Assembly (NCBI RefSeq): GCF_005049235.1
Contig: NZ_SUMD01000011.1
Coordinates: 120,487 to 184,486, forward strand
DNA: 64,000 bases
Source of the DNA: Rhodococcus oryzae
Lineage (GTDB): Bacteria > Actinomycetota > Actinomycetes > Mycobacteriales > Mycobacteriaceae
Reading direction: 5' to 3'
The notes below the pieces were generated by a model, which had not been told where the DNA came from, did no database searches, and saw only the letters and a list, made by a program, of their open reading frames with translations. The translations under genes and the position numbers were made by a program. Below are positions 57,177-64,000 of this stretch, piece after piece (position 1 is the first letter of the stretch; each line of letters starts with the position of its first letter).

Positions 57177-57350
57177 CTAGAGCCGGGTGACGTCCTTCGT
57201 GTCGCTGTCGGACATCGCCTTGAAGAGCAGGTACAGCCCGAACACCACCGCACCGACGACCAGAACCCAGAACAGCCCCTTGACCAGCGCGCCGACCACG
57301 GCGAGCGCGATCCAGACGAGGGCGACAATACCTACGATCTTCCAGAACAC
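57177..57350 (-). CDS. Small two-helix membrane protein
   Basis: A 57-residue protein found by translating the gap: VFWKIVGIVALVWIALAVVG, then ALVKGLFWVLVVGAVVFGLY, then a polar tail AMSDSDTKDVTRL. GTG 57350 has GGAG seven bases upstream. GC3 is high, as in real genes here. Two tightly packed transmembrane helices are predicted; the function is unknown. It may be co-transcribed with the PIG-L gene. Confidence 0.7.
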   Translation of the reverse strand: MFWKIVGIVALVWIALAVVGALVKGLFWVLVVGAVVFGLYLLFKAMSDSDTKDVTRL

Positions 57351-57444
57351 CGGGGTCTCCGTTCACTCGATCCGACCGCCACACTTGACGGCCCGATGCG
57401 TCCAGCCTGGCAGGGCTCGATGAGAAAAGCACCAGCTCAGAGGC

Positions 57445-57465
57445 AAGATCAGGGAAAGATCAGGG
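57445..57465. repeat. Tandem AAGATCAGGG repeat upstream of bioY
   Basis: AAGATCAGGG occurs at 57445-57454 and 57456-57465, followed by TGATCCC. It may be a regulator site for the bioYMN operon or the divergent small gene. Confidence 0.4.
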
Positions 57466-57530
57466 TGATCCCTTAGGGTGCCGAGGTCGCAGCGGTCCGG
57501 GTGAACCACCGCAGGTGCCGGCCGCTGGCA

Positions 57531-57536
57531 TAGGCT
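57531..57536 (+). promoter_or_regulatory. bioY: Candidate -10 hexamer of bioYMN
   Basis: TAGGCT lies 40 bases before the bioY GTG, giving a leader of about 33 bases that contains AAGGAG. Confidence 0.4.
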
Positions 57537-57576
57537 CAGCGGGTTGTCCCCGTACTCGCAAGGAGCTCTACCGCTC

Positions 57577-58182
57577 GTGTCTACACGCACCGCAGGCGCC
57601 CCCCGCAACACCGCTCGTGACCTCGCCCAGGTCGCGGTGTTCGCCGCCCTGATCATCGCCCTCGGGCTGCCCGGCACGATCACCATCGGTTCCTCCGGCG
57701 TCCCCATCACGCTGCAGACGCTGGGCGTGATGGTCGCGGGCGCGCTGCTGGGACCCCGCAAGGGCGTCCTGACCGTGCTCACCGTCATCGTGCTCGGCCT
57801 GGCCCTGCCCGTGCTCGCGGGCGGCCGGACCTCACTCACCTCCCTGTCCAGCGTCACCGGTGGATTCCTCATCGGCTGGATTCCGGCGGTTGCGCTGATC
57901 GGCTGGCTCACGGTCAAGATGCTGCCCCGCTACAACGTCTTCATCGGCATCGTCATCAACGCGCTCGGCGGGATCGTGGTGATCTACGCCTTCGGCATCG
58001 CGGGCATGATGCTCCGCAGCGACCTCACCTTCTGGCAGGCGCTGAGCGCCAACGGCACCTTCGTCCCCGGCGACCTCCTCAAGGCCGTCATCGCGGCGGT
58101 CGTGGCCGCCCAGGTGCATCGCGCCTACCCGGCGCTGCTGACGTCGGCGGCACCGGCTCGCACGCCCGCCGACGCCGTCTAG
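57577..58182 (+). CDS. bioY: BioY, biotin-binding S component of ECF transporter
   Basis: A 201-residue inner-membrane substrate-capture protein with six helices. ARDLAQVAVFAALIIALGLPG, VPITLQTLGVMVAGALLGPR and GGRTSLTSLSSVTGGFLIGW are BioY signatures. GTG 57577 follows AAGGAG by 11 bases; the ATG/GTG frame from 57544 is less likely. It is the first gene of bioYMN; together with BioM and BioN it forms a complete high-affinity biotin importer. Confidence 0.93.
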   Translation: MSTRTAGAPRNTARDLAQVAVFAALIIALGLPGTITIGSSGVPITLQTLGVMVAGALLGPRKGVLTVLTVIVLGLALPVLAGGRTSLTSLSSVTGGFLIGWIPAVALIGWLTVKMLPRYNVFIGIVINALGGIVVIYAFGIAGMMLRSDLTFWQALSANGTFVPGDLLKAVIAAVVAAQVHRAYPALLTSAAPARTPADAV

Positions 58183-58190
58183 TCCCACCG

Positions 58191-58871
58191 ATGCCCGAGA
58201 TCCGCTTCGAGTGCGTCGCTCACCACTACGGTGAGCGCGCCGTGCTCACGGATGTCGATCTGGTCCTCACCGAGGCGCGGATCGGGGTCATCGGCGCGAA
58301 CGGCAGCGGCAAGTCCACCCTGGCCCGGATGATCAACGGCCTGGTGACACCGAGTGGCGGTCGGGTGACGGTTGACGGCCTCGACACCGCGCGCGAGGGC
58401 CGCAAGGTGCGGCGCAAGGTCGGCTTCGTGTTCACCGACCCGGACCATCAGATCATCATGCCGACGGTCGCGGAGGACATCGCGTTCTCCTTGCGCCGCA
58501 GCTCGATTCCCGCCGCCGATCGCGCCGCCAGGGTCGCGACGGTGCTCGAGACGTTCGGACTGGCCGGGCACGCCGAGCACCCGACGCATCTGCTCTCCGG
58601 CGGCCAGAAGCAGCTGCTCGCCCTCGCCGCGATCATGGTCACCGACCCCGAGCTGATCGTCGCCGACGAGCCGACCACGCTGCTCGACCTGCGCAACACC
58701 CGTCTGGTGGCCGAGACCTTCGCCGCGCTGACCCAGCAGGTGATCGCGGTGACCCACCAGCTCGACCTGCTCGGCGACTTCGACCGGGTACTGGTGATCG
58801 ATTCGGGCCGGGTGGTCGCGGACGGCGCCCCGGACGAGGCGATCGGCTTCTACCGGCAACTGATCGGATGA
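58191..58871 (+). CDS. bioM: BioM, ECF biotin transporter ATPase
   Basis: A 226-residue ABC ATPase (EcfA type). Walker A GANGSGKSTLARMING, Q-loop FVFTDPDHQIIMPTVAEDI, signature LLSGGQKQLLALAAIMV, Walker B LIVADEPTTLLDLRN and switch His VTHQLDLL are complete. FTDPDHQ is typical of ECF ATPases. It lies eight bases after bioY and its stop overlaps the bioN ATG (ATGA). Confidence 0.93.
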   Translation: MPEIRFECVAHHYGERAVLTDVDLVLTEARIGVIGANGSGKSTLARMINGLVTPSGGRVTVDGLDTAREGRKVRRKVGFVFTDPDHQIIMPTVAEDIAFSLRRSSIPAADRAARVATVLETFGLAGHAEHPTHLLSGGQKQLLALAAIMVTDPELIVADEPTTLLDLRNTRLVAETFAALTQQVIAVTHQLDLLGDFDRVLVIDSGRVVADGAPDEAIGFYRQLIG

Positions 58872-59473
58872 CCACGCTCGGCATCTACCACCCGGGCGCC
58901 TCACTGCTGCATCGAGCACCCGCAGGGGCCAAGCTCGCCTGCCTCGTCGTGGCGCTCATCGCGCTCACAGCGGCGGTGCGGTCACCCTGGCAACTCATCC
59001 CCGCCGCGCTGCTGGTGGCGGCGGGATTCGCGACGGCGCGCATCCCATGGCGGCTCACCATCGGGCAGCTGCGACCGGCCATCTGGATGCTCCTCTTCGT
59101 CGGCGCCTTCCAGGTGATCTTCACCGGTTGGCAGCGCGCTCTGGTGGTGTGCGGGGTGCTGCTGCTGTCCGTGGCGCTCGCCGCCCTGGTCACGCTGACC
59201 ACCAAGGTGATGGACATGCTGGACGCGGTCGAGCGGATGCTGGCGCCGTTGCGGCGGTTCGGCGTCAACCCGGATCGGGTTGGACTTGTCCTCGCCATGA
59301 CCATCCGGTGCATCCCCCTGCTCAGCGGCCTCGTCTCCGACGTGACGGAGGCGAGAAAGGCCAGGGGCCTTGGGTTCTCGCTGCGTGCACTCGCGGTGCC
59401 GGTCGTGGTGGGCGCGTTGCGCACCGCCGACGCGATGGGCGAGGCATTGGCCGCGCGCGGCGTCGACGACTAG
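58868..59473 (+). CDS. bioN: BioN, ECF biotin transporter transmembrane coupling subunit
   Basis: A 201-residue EcfT-type protein with four or five helices. The two cytoplasmic coupling motifs end in Ala-Arg-Gly patterns: EARKARGLGFS and MGEALAARGVDD. HRAPAGAKLACLVVAL is the usual start. Its stop codon TAG interlocks with that of pspM on the other strand (CTAG at 59470-59473). Confidence 0.92.
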   Translation: MTTLGIYHPGASLLHRAPAGAKLACLVVALIALTAAVRSPWQLIPAALLVAAGFATARIPWRLTIGQLRPAIWMLLFVGAFQVIFTGWQRALVVCGVLLLSVALAALVTLTTKVMDMLDAVERMLAPLRRFGVNPDRVGLVLAMTIRCIPLLSGLVSDVTEARKARGLGFSLRALAVPVVVGALRTADAMGEALAARGVDD

Positions 59474-60321
59474 GCGCGGTGCCTGCGCGTGATCGCCTCG
59501 ATCTCCTCGAGCGCCCCGGCCAATCCCTCCAGGCGATCCGAAGCCGAAAGCATCTCGGACCGCTGCCTTTCGAGGGCTCCGAGCGAATCGGCCGTGGCCG
59601 GTACCGTCATCTTCGCCACGGAGGCGAGGAGCTCCTCGTACTGCTCCACACCTGCCGACAGCCGGGCAGCCGTGGCGTCGATCGCGTCGCCGAGCTGCAG
59701 CCCGGCCGTGGTCGAACCCGCACGTTCCATCGCGGTGACGTCGTCGGCCACCGCGAACAGCGCCTCGGCGGCCGACGCCGCGGTCTCGCCGATCTGCTCG
59801 ATGTCCTCCTCCGCGACCACCGCGGACCTGGTGAGCACCCCCAGCAGCTCCTGCAGACCCGTCTGTGCGCCGAGCAGCCGACCAACCGGCTCACGTGCCG
59901 CCGACCCGATCGGCGGCAGTGCCCGTCGCGCCGGGGTGCGCGCGGGCAACGGAATCTCGTTGAGCCGCCGGTAGGTTCGCCATGCGGCCACCGCCGGAAC
60001 CGCGAACAGCGCGGTGGCGCCGCCGCCCACGATCAGCGACCATTCCGGCGCCGATGCCACGGCCAGGCCTACCGTGCCGACCGCCGAGGCACCCGAGACG
60101 GTGCCGTACCGCATCCGACGCCGGTTCGCGCGGCGCCGCCTGCGGAGCAACTTCGCACGGGGATCGGACCATTTCCGCACGGCCGAGGCCACCGACCCGC
60201 TCACGGTGCGGGCCGCCTCGGTGGCCGCGACCACACCGGAGGCACCGTTCGCCGCGGCGGCGAAAATGGCAGCGGCCGAACGGGAATCGCTTCCCGCTCG
60301 GCCGCGCCTCGAACTCGTCAT
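59470..60321 (-). CDS. pspM: PspM-like membrane protein
   Basis: A 283-residue protein at the Rv2743c (PspM) position downstream of pspA. It has a basic cytoplasmic N-terminus (RAKLLRRRRRANRRRMR), two transmembrane helices (about 79-116: SAVGTVGLAVASAPEWSLIV and GGATALFAVPAVAAW) and a long helical C-terminal domain with EEDIEQIGETAASAAEALF. In mycobacteria PspM links PspA to the membrane in envelope stress. No PspN-like gene follows; the convergent bioN gene is there instead. Confidence 0.82.
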   Translation of the reverse strand: MTSSRRGRAGSDSRSAAAIFAAAANGASGVVAATEAARTVSGSVASAVRKWSDPRAKLLRRRRRANRRRMRYGTVSGASAVGTVGLAVASAPEWSLIVGGGATALFAVPAVAAWRTYRRLNEIPLPARTPARRALPPIGSAAREPVGRLLGAQTGLQELLGVLTRSAVVAEEDIEQIGETAASAAEALFAVADDVTAMERAGSTTAGLQLGDAIDATAARLSAGVEQYEELLASVAKMTVPATADSLGALERQRSEMLSASDRLEGLAGALEEIEAITRRHRA

Positions 60322-60344
60322 CTCACCCTCATCGGACCACGCGA

Positions 60345-61178
60345 CTACTGCGCGGCAGGTCCCGCTGCATCGGGCTTGGCCGCCGGGGTGGCGGGGGCTG
60401 CCGGGGTGGCGGGGGCCACCGCGGGGGTCGCCGTGCCGCCGGTGGGCAGCGCGTCGCCCTTCATCGAGGCCCGGATCTGCTCGAGCCGGCTGTGCCCGGC
60501 CATCTGGACGCTCGCCTGCTGGACCTCCATCATGCGGCCCTGCACCGAGTTCTGCGCCAGCTCGGCGGAACCGAGCGCATCCGCGTAGCGACGCTCGATC
60601 TTGTCGCGGACCTCGTCCAGGTTCGGGGTGTTGCCCGGTGCGGAGAGCGTGCTGTCCATCGAGCGCAGTGAGTCGCTGACCTTCTCCTGCATCTTGGCCT
60701 GCTCGAGCTGGCTGAGCAGCTTGGTCCGCTCGGCGACCTTGGCCTGCAGGGCCATCGCGTTCTGCTCGACGGCCTTCTTGGCCTGGGTGGCGGCCTGCAG
60801 CGACTGGTCGTGCAGCGCCTTGAGGTCCTCCACGCCCTGCTCGGCGGTGACGAGCTGCGCGGCGAACGCCTCGGCGGCATTGGTGTACTGGGTGGCCTTC
60901 TCGACGTCACCGGCCGTGGCGGCCTGATCCGCCAGCGTCACCGCCTGACGGGCATTGGCGTTGAGCTTCTCCACCTCGTCGAGCTGGCGGCTGAGCTTCA
61001 TCTCCAGCTGACGCTGGTTACCGATCACCGACGCGGCCTGCTGGGAAAGTGCCTGGTGCTGACGCTGCGCGTCCTCGATCGCCTGCTGAATCTGAACCTT
61101 CGGGTCGGCCTTCTCGTCGATCTTCGCATTGAAGAGCGCCATCAGGTACTTCCATGCCTTGACGAACGGATTAGCCAT
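60345..61178 (-). CDS. pspA: PspA, phage-shock/ESCRT-III-like envelope-stress protein
   Basis: A 277-residue PspA/IM30 family protein (35-kDa antigen in M. tuberculosis). It starts [20 protein letters not shown], an amphipathic membrane-contact helix, then long coiled coils such as [20 protein letters not shown] and [20 protein letters not shown]. The C-terminus is an Ala/Pro/Thr-rich low-complexity tail of about 40 residues, longer than in E. coli. GGATC precedes the ATG. It lies in the clgR-pspA-pspM operon. Confidence 0.94.
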   Translation of the reverse strand: MANPFVKAWKYLMALFNAKIDEKADPKVQIQQAIEDAQRQHQALSQQAASVIGNQRQLEMKLSRQLDEVEKLNANARQAVTLADQAATAGDVEKATQYTNAAEAFAAQLVTAEQGVEDLKALHDQSLQAATQAKKAVEQNAMALQAKVAERTKLLSQLEQAKMQEKVSDSLRSMDSTLSAPGNTPNLDEVRDKIERRYADALGSAELAQNSVQGRMMEVQQASVQMAGHSRLEQIRASMKGDALPTGGTATPAVAPATPAAPATPAAKPDAAGPAAQ

Positions 61179-61278
61179 GGGTTGATCCTGCCTCCATTTG
61201 ATGCGCCGCGCGATGCGCGACCCGATGCGCGACCGTCACGCACCGGAACACGGGCACTGCCCTACCTGCTGGTCGGAC

Positions 61279-61299
61279 CCACCAGTCGAGGACTGGTGG
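61279..61299 (-). promoter_or_regulatory. Hairpin between clgR and pspA
   Basis: CCACCAGTC (61279-61287) and GACTGGTGG (61291-61299) form a perfect nine-base stem with a three-base loop in the 186-base gap. No U-tract follows on the minus strand, so processing or attenuation is more likely than full termination. Confidence 0.5.
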
Positions 61300-61364
61300 T
61301 CACACACAAATCTATCGGTTCGGACGACCGCTGGCATCCTCGCCACGGCCCAATTGCCAAGAAC

Positions 61365-61742
61365 TTACGCGGCGGCGAGCGCGGTGGCGTTCGGCGCGGG
61401 GATCACCATGCGGGTGTCCTCGGCGATGCGTGGCGAACCGCCGGCCACACCGGGGGTCGCGCTCGCGGGGGCCACGTTCGGGTTCGCCGGGGCGCCCCGA
61501 TCGGCGGCGGAGTCCGACAGCGACTCGCTGACGTCGTACAGAACCTCGGACAGGGGCACTTCGAGGGCATCGCAAATGGCCGCCAGCAGCTCGCTGGAGG
61601 CCTCCTTGCGCCCGCGTTCCACCTCGGAGAGATAGCCCAGGCTCACCCGCGCGGTGCCCGAGACCTCACGCAGGGTTCGGCTCTGCGAGACCCTCGCACG
61701 CCGCAGACTGTCACCGATTGCTTCACGCAACAGCACCGCCAT
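61365..61742 (-). CDS. clgR: ClgR, XRE-family activator of Clp proteases and psp genes
   Basis: A 125-residue regulator. The HTH lies at residues 8-65 with [20 protein letters not shown] and [20 protein letters not shown]. After a Ser/Ala/Pro linker the protein ends NATALAAA; such Ala-Ala ends mark ClgR for Clp proteolysis in related bacteria. In M. tuberculosis ClgR activates clp genes and its own operon with pspA and pspM. AGGAGGAGCC precedes the ATG, and a sigma-E-like promoter lies upstream. Confidence 0.94.
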   Translation of the reverse strand: MAVLLREAIGDSLRRARVSQSRTLREVSGTARVSLGYLSEVERGRKEASSELLAAICDALEVPLSEVLYDVSESLSDSAADRGAPANPNVAPASATPGVAGGSPRIAEDTRMVIPAPNATALAAA

Positions 61743-61778
61743 GTGGCTCCTCCTTCATCTCCGCCCAACAGCTTGTTC

Positions 61779-61805
61779 AACGCCCGAAGGTTCCGAAATG
61801 GTTCC
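61779..61805 (-). promoter_or_regulatory. clgR: Sigma-E-like promoter of clgR-pspA-pspM
   Basis: On the minus strand GGAAC (61805-61801), 18 bases, CGTT (61782-61779) match the extracytoplasmic-function sigma-E type. It lies 36 bases before the clgR ATG. M. tuberculosis clgR is a SigE target. Confidence 0.6.
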
Positions 61806-61833
61806 CGGTGGCCGCGGCTTGAGCAAACCGAGC

Positions 61834-62334
61834 CTATCCCGCCGCGGCCGCGCGCATGCGGACTAGGAGTGTCGACACGGCCGATCGGACCGCGCCACTG
61901 CGAATCGCCCAGCGGTCACCGGCGAGTTCGAGCCGCTCCGCCGAGACCCCGTCGGGACCGGCGATACCGAGATAGACCGTGCCCACCGGCAGGCCATCAT
62001 GCGTGTCGGGCCCCGCCACACCGGTCAATCCCACACCCCAGTCGGCCCCGCACCGTGCCTGCGCGCCCACCGCCAGCGCCCTGGCCGTGCTCGCGGCGAC
62101 CGGACCGTCCGAGGCCAGCACCGCGGGATCGACGCCCGCGAGGCCGGCCTTGAGATCTGTCGCGTACACCACCAGTCCGCCGCGCAGCACCAGGCTCGCG
62201 CCCGGAATGCCGGCGATCGTGGCCGCGAGCAGCCCCGCGGTCAGCGACTCAGCGGTGGCGACCGTCTGCCCCCGCGAGGTGAGAGCGGACACCAGCTCGG
62301 CCGCCTCGGTCCCGGCGACCAGGGGGTCGGTCAT
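61834..62334 (-). CDS. CinA C-terminal-type nicotinamide-nucleotide amidohydrolase
   Basis: A 166-residue stand-alone CinA C-terminal (PncC) domain that deamidates NMN in NAD recycling. VATAESLTAGLLAATIAG holds the catalytic Ser region, GGLVVYATDLKAGL and GVGLTGVAGPDTHDGLPVG complete the family pattern. The N-terminal molybdopterin-like domain of full CinA is absent. ATG 62334 overlaps the pgsA stop (ATGA), so it is coupled to pgsA; clgR follows after 91 bases. Confidence 0.92.
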   Translation of the reverse strand: MTDPLVAGTEAAELVSALTSRGQTVATAESLTAGLLAATIAGIPGASLVLRGGLVVYATDLKAGLAGVDPAVLASDGPVAASTARALAVGAQARCGADWGVGLTGVAGPDTHDGLPVGTVYLGIAGPDGVSAERLELAGDRWAIRSGAVRSAVSTLLVRMRAAAAG

Positions 62335-63011
62335 TGCCCGGGTTCGTGCGGGTGCACGCCGGCTCTGAGGCGGACCGCCTGGATCACATAGTCCAGTCCG
62401 GTCACGACGGTGAGGAAGACCGCCAGGCCCATCGCGATCGCGCTCACCGTCGCCCAACCCGCTGGCAGCGGCAGCAGGTACATGCCGATGGCCAGGGATT
62501 GCACGAGTGTCTTGAGCTTGCCGCCCCGTCCCGCGGGAATCACTCCGTGCCGCAGGACCGCGAACCGCATCAGGGTGATCCCGAGTTCGCGGGCCGCGAT
62601 GATCGCCGTGACCCACCAGCTGAGATCGCCGAGCATCGACAGCCCCACCAGTGCGGCACCGATCAGGGCCTTGTCGGCGATGGGATCGGCCAACTTGCCG
62701 AAGTCGGTGACCAGTCCGTACTTCCGAGCGAGCTGGCCGTCGATCCGGTCCGTGATCGCGGCGACCGCGAAGACGATCGTGGCGATGATCCGCCAGAAGG
62801 TCGAGTGCCCGCCGTCCATGAACAGCGTGACCAGGAAGACCGGGACCAGGAAGATGCGGAGCACGGTGAGGATGTTGGCGATGTTGACCACCGGCACCGG
62901 CTTCTCGTGCGGCACGCCGCCGGACACCGGTGCCGCCTCAGTCCCCGAGTCCTGGTGCCCGCCGGACGCCATCTCGTCGTGCGACTGCGCGGTCACCGGG
63001 CTGCCACCCAC
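62331..63011 (-). CDS. pgsA: PgsA-type CDP-alcohol phosphatidyltransferase
   Basis: A 226-residue inner-membrane enzyme that transfers a CDP-diacylglycerol head group (glycerol-3-phosphate to phosphatidylglycerol-phosphate for PgsA). The catalytic motif is in DRIDGQLARKYGLVTDFGKL followed by ADPIADK, with the DG-AR-G-D-D pattern. The first 38 residues are hydrophilic. It is at the Rv2746c (PgsA3) position. GTG 63011 is taken; GTG 62996 is an equal alternative. Confidence 0.93.
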   Translation of the reverse strand: MGGSPVTAQSHDEMASGGHQDSGTEAAPVSGGVPHEKPVPVVNIANILTVLRIFLVPVFLVTLFMDGGHSTFWRIIATIVFAVAAITDRIDGQLARKYGLVTDFGKLADPIADKALIGAALVGLSMLGDLSWWVTAIIAARELGITLMRFAVLRHGVIPAGRGGKLKTLVQSLAIGMYLLPLPAGWATVSAIAMGLAVFLTVVTGLDYVIQAVRLRAGVHPHEPGQ

Positions 63012-63101
63012 GCAGCGCGAGACGCCACCCCATAGAAGGGGGTTTCTTCGCGGAAGCTGTCCAATCGGGCGGGCACATGGCTAAGAATATCGGTTGGCTC
63101 C

Positions 63102-63644
63102 ATGACTACTCTTCACCACATGACCTCTGGGCCCATGACCTCCGATCCGGACGCTCCGACCGTCCGCCGCGCACGAACCTCCGACGTGCCGCAGATCAAG
63201 CGCCTGATCGACATCTACGCGGGCCGGATCCTGCTCGAGAAGAACCTGGTGACCCTCTACGAGGCCGTTCAGGAGTTCTGGATCGTCGAACTCGACGGCG
63301 AGGTGATCGGTTGTGGCGCATTGCATGTCCTGTGGGCCGACCTGGGCGAGGTACGCACGGTCGCCGTCGACCCGAAGGTCAAGGGCCGCGGTATCGGGCA
63401 CCTCGTGGTCGCGCAGCTCGTCCAGGTCGCGCGCGAGCTCGAACTCGGGCGCGTGTTCGTCCTCACCTTCGAAGTCGACTTCTTCGGCAAGCACGGTTTC
63501 GTCGAGATCGAGGGGACCCCGGTGACCGCAGAGGTGTTCGGCGAGATGTGCCGGTCCTACGACACCGGCGTGGCGGAATTCCTCGACCTGAGTTACGTGA
63601 AGCCGAACACGCTCGGCAACACCCGCATGCTCCTCACCCTCTAG
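63102..63644 (+). CDS. argA: ArgA-type N-acetylglutamate synthase (GNAT)
   Basis: A 180-residue GNAT acetyltransferase corresponding to Rv2747, a short ArgA without kinase domain, starting arginine synthesis from glutamate and acetyl-CoA. PTVRRARTSDVPQIKRLID opens the domain, the acetyl-CoA loop is KVKGRGIGHLVV, and FFGKHGFVEIEGTPVTAEVF and LSYVKPNTLGNTRM match the mycobacterial enzyme. ATGs at 63102, 63120 and 63135 are all in frame; 63135 (MTSDPDAP) aligns best with relatives. Confidence 0.92.
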   Translation: MTTLHHMTSGPMTSDPDAPTVRRARTSDVPQIKRLIDIYAGRILLEKNLVTLYEAVQEFWIVELDGEVIGCGALHVLWADLGEVRTVAVDPKVKGRGIGHLVVAQLVQVARELELGRVFVLTFEVDFFGKHGFVEIEGTPVTAEVFGEMCRSYDTGVAEFLDLSYVKPNTLGNTRMLLTL

Positions 63645-63677
63645 AGACCCGCCAACCACTCCCGAAAGCGAGCCCCC

Positions 63678-63959
63678 ATGCCCATCTTCGCCGTCGAGTA
63701 CACCTACAGCGAGGCCACCTCCGACGCCAGGGACGAGGTCCGGCCCGACCACCGCGCGTGGCTGTCCGGGCTGGTCGAGCGCGGCACCGTACTGACCACG
63801 GGACCTTTCGCGGACGGCAGCGGCGCACTCATCCTGGTGACGGCCGAGGACGTCGCGGCCGTGCGCTCGCTCTTCACGAACGACCCCTTCGCCAAGGCGG
63901 GCCTCGTCGAGGCCGCACGGTTCACCGAATGGACACCGGTGATGGGCGCCTTCTCCTGA
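63678..63959 (+). CDS. YciI-like protein
   Basis: A 93-residue ferredoxin-like-fold protein of the YciI family (Rv2749 position). RPDHRAWLSGLVERGTVLTTGPF holds the His-Asp type pair of the family, followed by DGSGALILVTAEDVAAVRS and WTPVMGAF. The function is unknown. GAAAGCGAG precedes the ATG. In M. tuberculosis ftsK separates argA from this gene; here it follows argA directly after 33 bases. Confidence 0.87.
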   Translation: MPIFAVEYTYSEATSDARDEVRPDHRAWLSGLVERGTVLTTGPFADGSGALILVTAEDVAAVRSLFTNDPFAKAGLVEAARFTEWTPVMGAFS

Positions 63960-63978
63960 ATGCGGGCTACGCCGCAGT

Positions 63979-64000
63979 GGGGGGGGGGGGCGGGCGGGGG
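63979..64000. repeat. Terminal poly-G stretch
   Basis: The window ends with 12 consecutive G, then C, GGG, C, GGGGG. A run this pure at the very end of a sequence is more likely an assembly or read-end artefact than genomic sequence. Confidence 0.6.

Noticed and set aside
57351..57576. Biotin riboswitch or BioQ-type operator upstream of bioY
   Set aside because: No conserved palindrome of the BioQ type and no structured leader was visible; only a tandem AAGATCAGGG repeat.
58191..58871. Generic cobalt/nickel ECF ATPase
   Set aside because: Coupling by overlap to bioN and adjacency to bioY make the biotin assignment stronger.

Overview
The window comes from a high-GC (about 70 %) actinobacterium of the mycolic-acid group (Mycobacteriales), most like Nocardia or Rhodococcus. 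The main evidence is gene order. Blocks known from the Mycobacterium tuberculosis Rv2718c-Rv2749 region recur here in pieces: nrdR / LysM cell-division factor / lexA; hflX-dapF-miaA-Rv2728c-like / DUF349 / Rv2732c-like-miaB; recX-recA-Rv2738c-like-Rv2739c-like; pspM-pspA-clgR-CinA-pgsA / argA. A gluABCD operon, an intact OxyR beside ahpCD and other accessory genes lie between these blocks. No tRNA, rRNA, CRISPR array, insertion sequence or prophage was seen, and no stretch over 300 bases lacks a gene.

Layout. 1-10 kb: a CtpC-like metal P-type ATPase (cut by the window edge) with its PacL-like partner, oxyR / ahpC-ahpD, a PhzF-family gene, a TetR / RibD-like pair with palindromic operators, a papain-like hydrolase, a TauD dioxygenase, an Acg-family protein with a DosR-like box, and an aminotransferase with a Pr6Pr membrane protein. 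10-20 kb: hrpA, nrdR, a ChiZ/DivS-like LysM protein, lexA, an acyl-CoA dehydrogenase and a nucleobase permease. 19-29 kb: a PNPOx-like flavoprotein with a histone-H1-like tail, a PHP-domain protein, an esterase, PadR / membrane protein / carotenoid oxygenase, fabH, and a tandem pair of secreted propeller-like proteins. 29-39 kb: the hflX-dapF-TrmH-miaA-dioxygenase operon, the DUF349 protein, a TDT transporter, the miaB operon and a truncated haemoglobin.

39-50 kb holds gluABCD, an alpha/beta hydrolase, an F420-type oxidoreductase, a low-GC orphan gene, a SnoaL-like gene, recX-recA with LexA and RecA-NDp-type promoter elements, a glycosyltransferase, an iron-permease-like protein and an LLM oxidoreductase. 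50-56 kb has a tail-less paralogue of the PNPOx protein, a DinB-family protein, and the glpD / TetR / AGPS-like / diacylglycerol-kinase block (Rv2249c-Rv2252 order), a plausible glycerol-ether or phospholipid module. 56-64 kb has a PIG-L deacetylase, the BioYMN biotin importer, the ClgR-PspA-PspM envelope-stress operon with a sigma-E-like promoter, CinA/PgsA, ArgA and a YciI-like protein.

Stress control recurs throughout: peroxide (OxyR/AhpCD), DNA damage (LexA, RecA, the LysM division inhibitor), envelope stress (ClgR/Psp) and possibly hypoxia (Acg, truncated haemoglobin). At least twelve genes have a TANNNT -10 hexamer 6-9 bases before the start codon, suggesting leaderless transcripts, and nine adjacent same-strand gene pairs share a 4-base ATGA or GTGA overlap. 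The least explained items are the histone-tailed flavoprotein with its tail-less paralogue, a divergent pair sharing one overlapping -10 element in a 17-base gap, and the tandem propeller-like pair.
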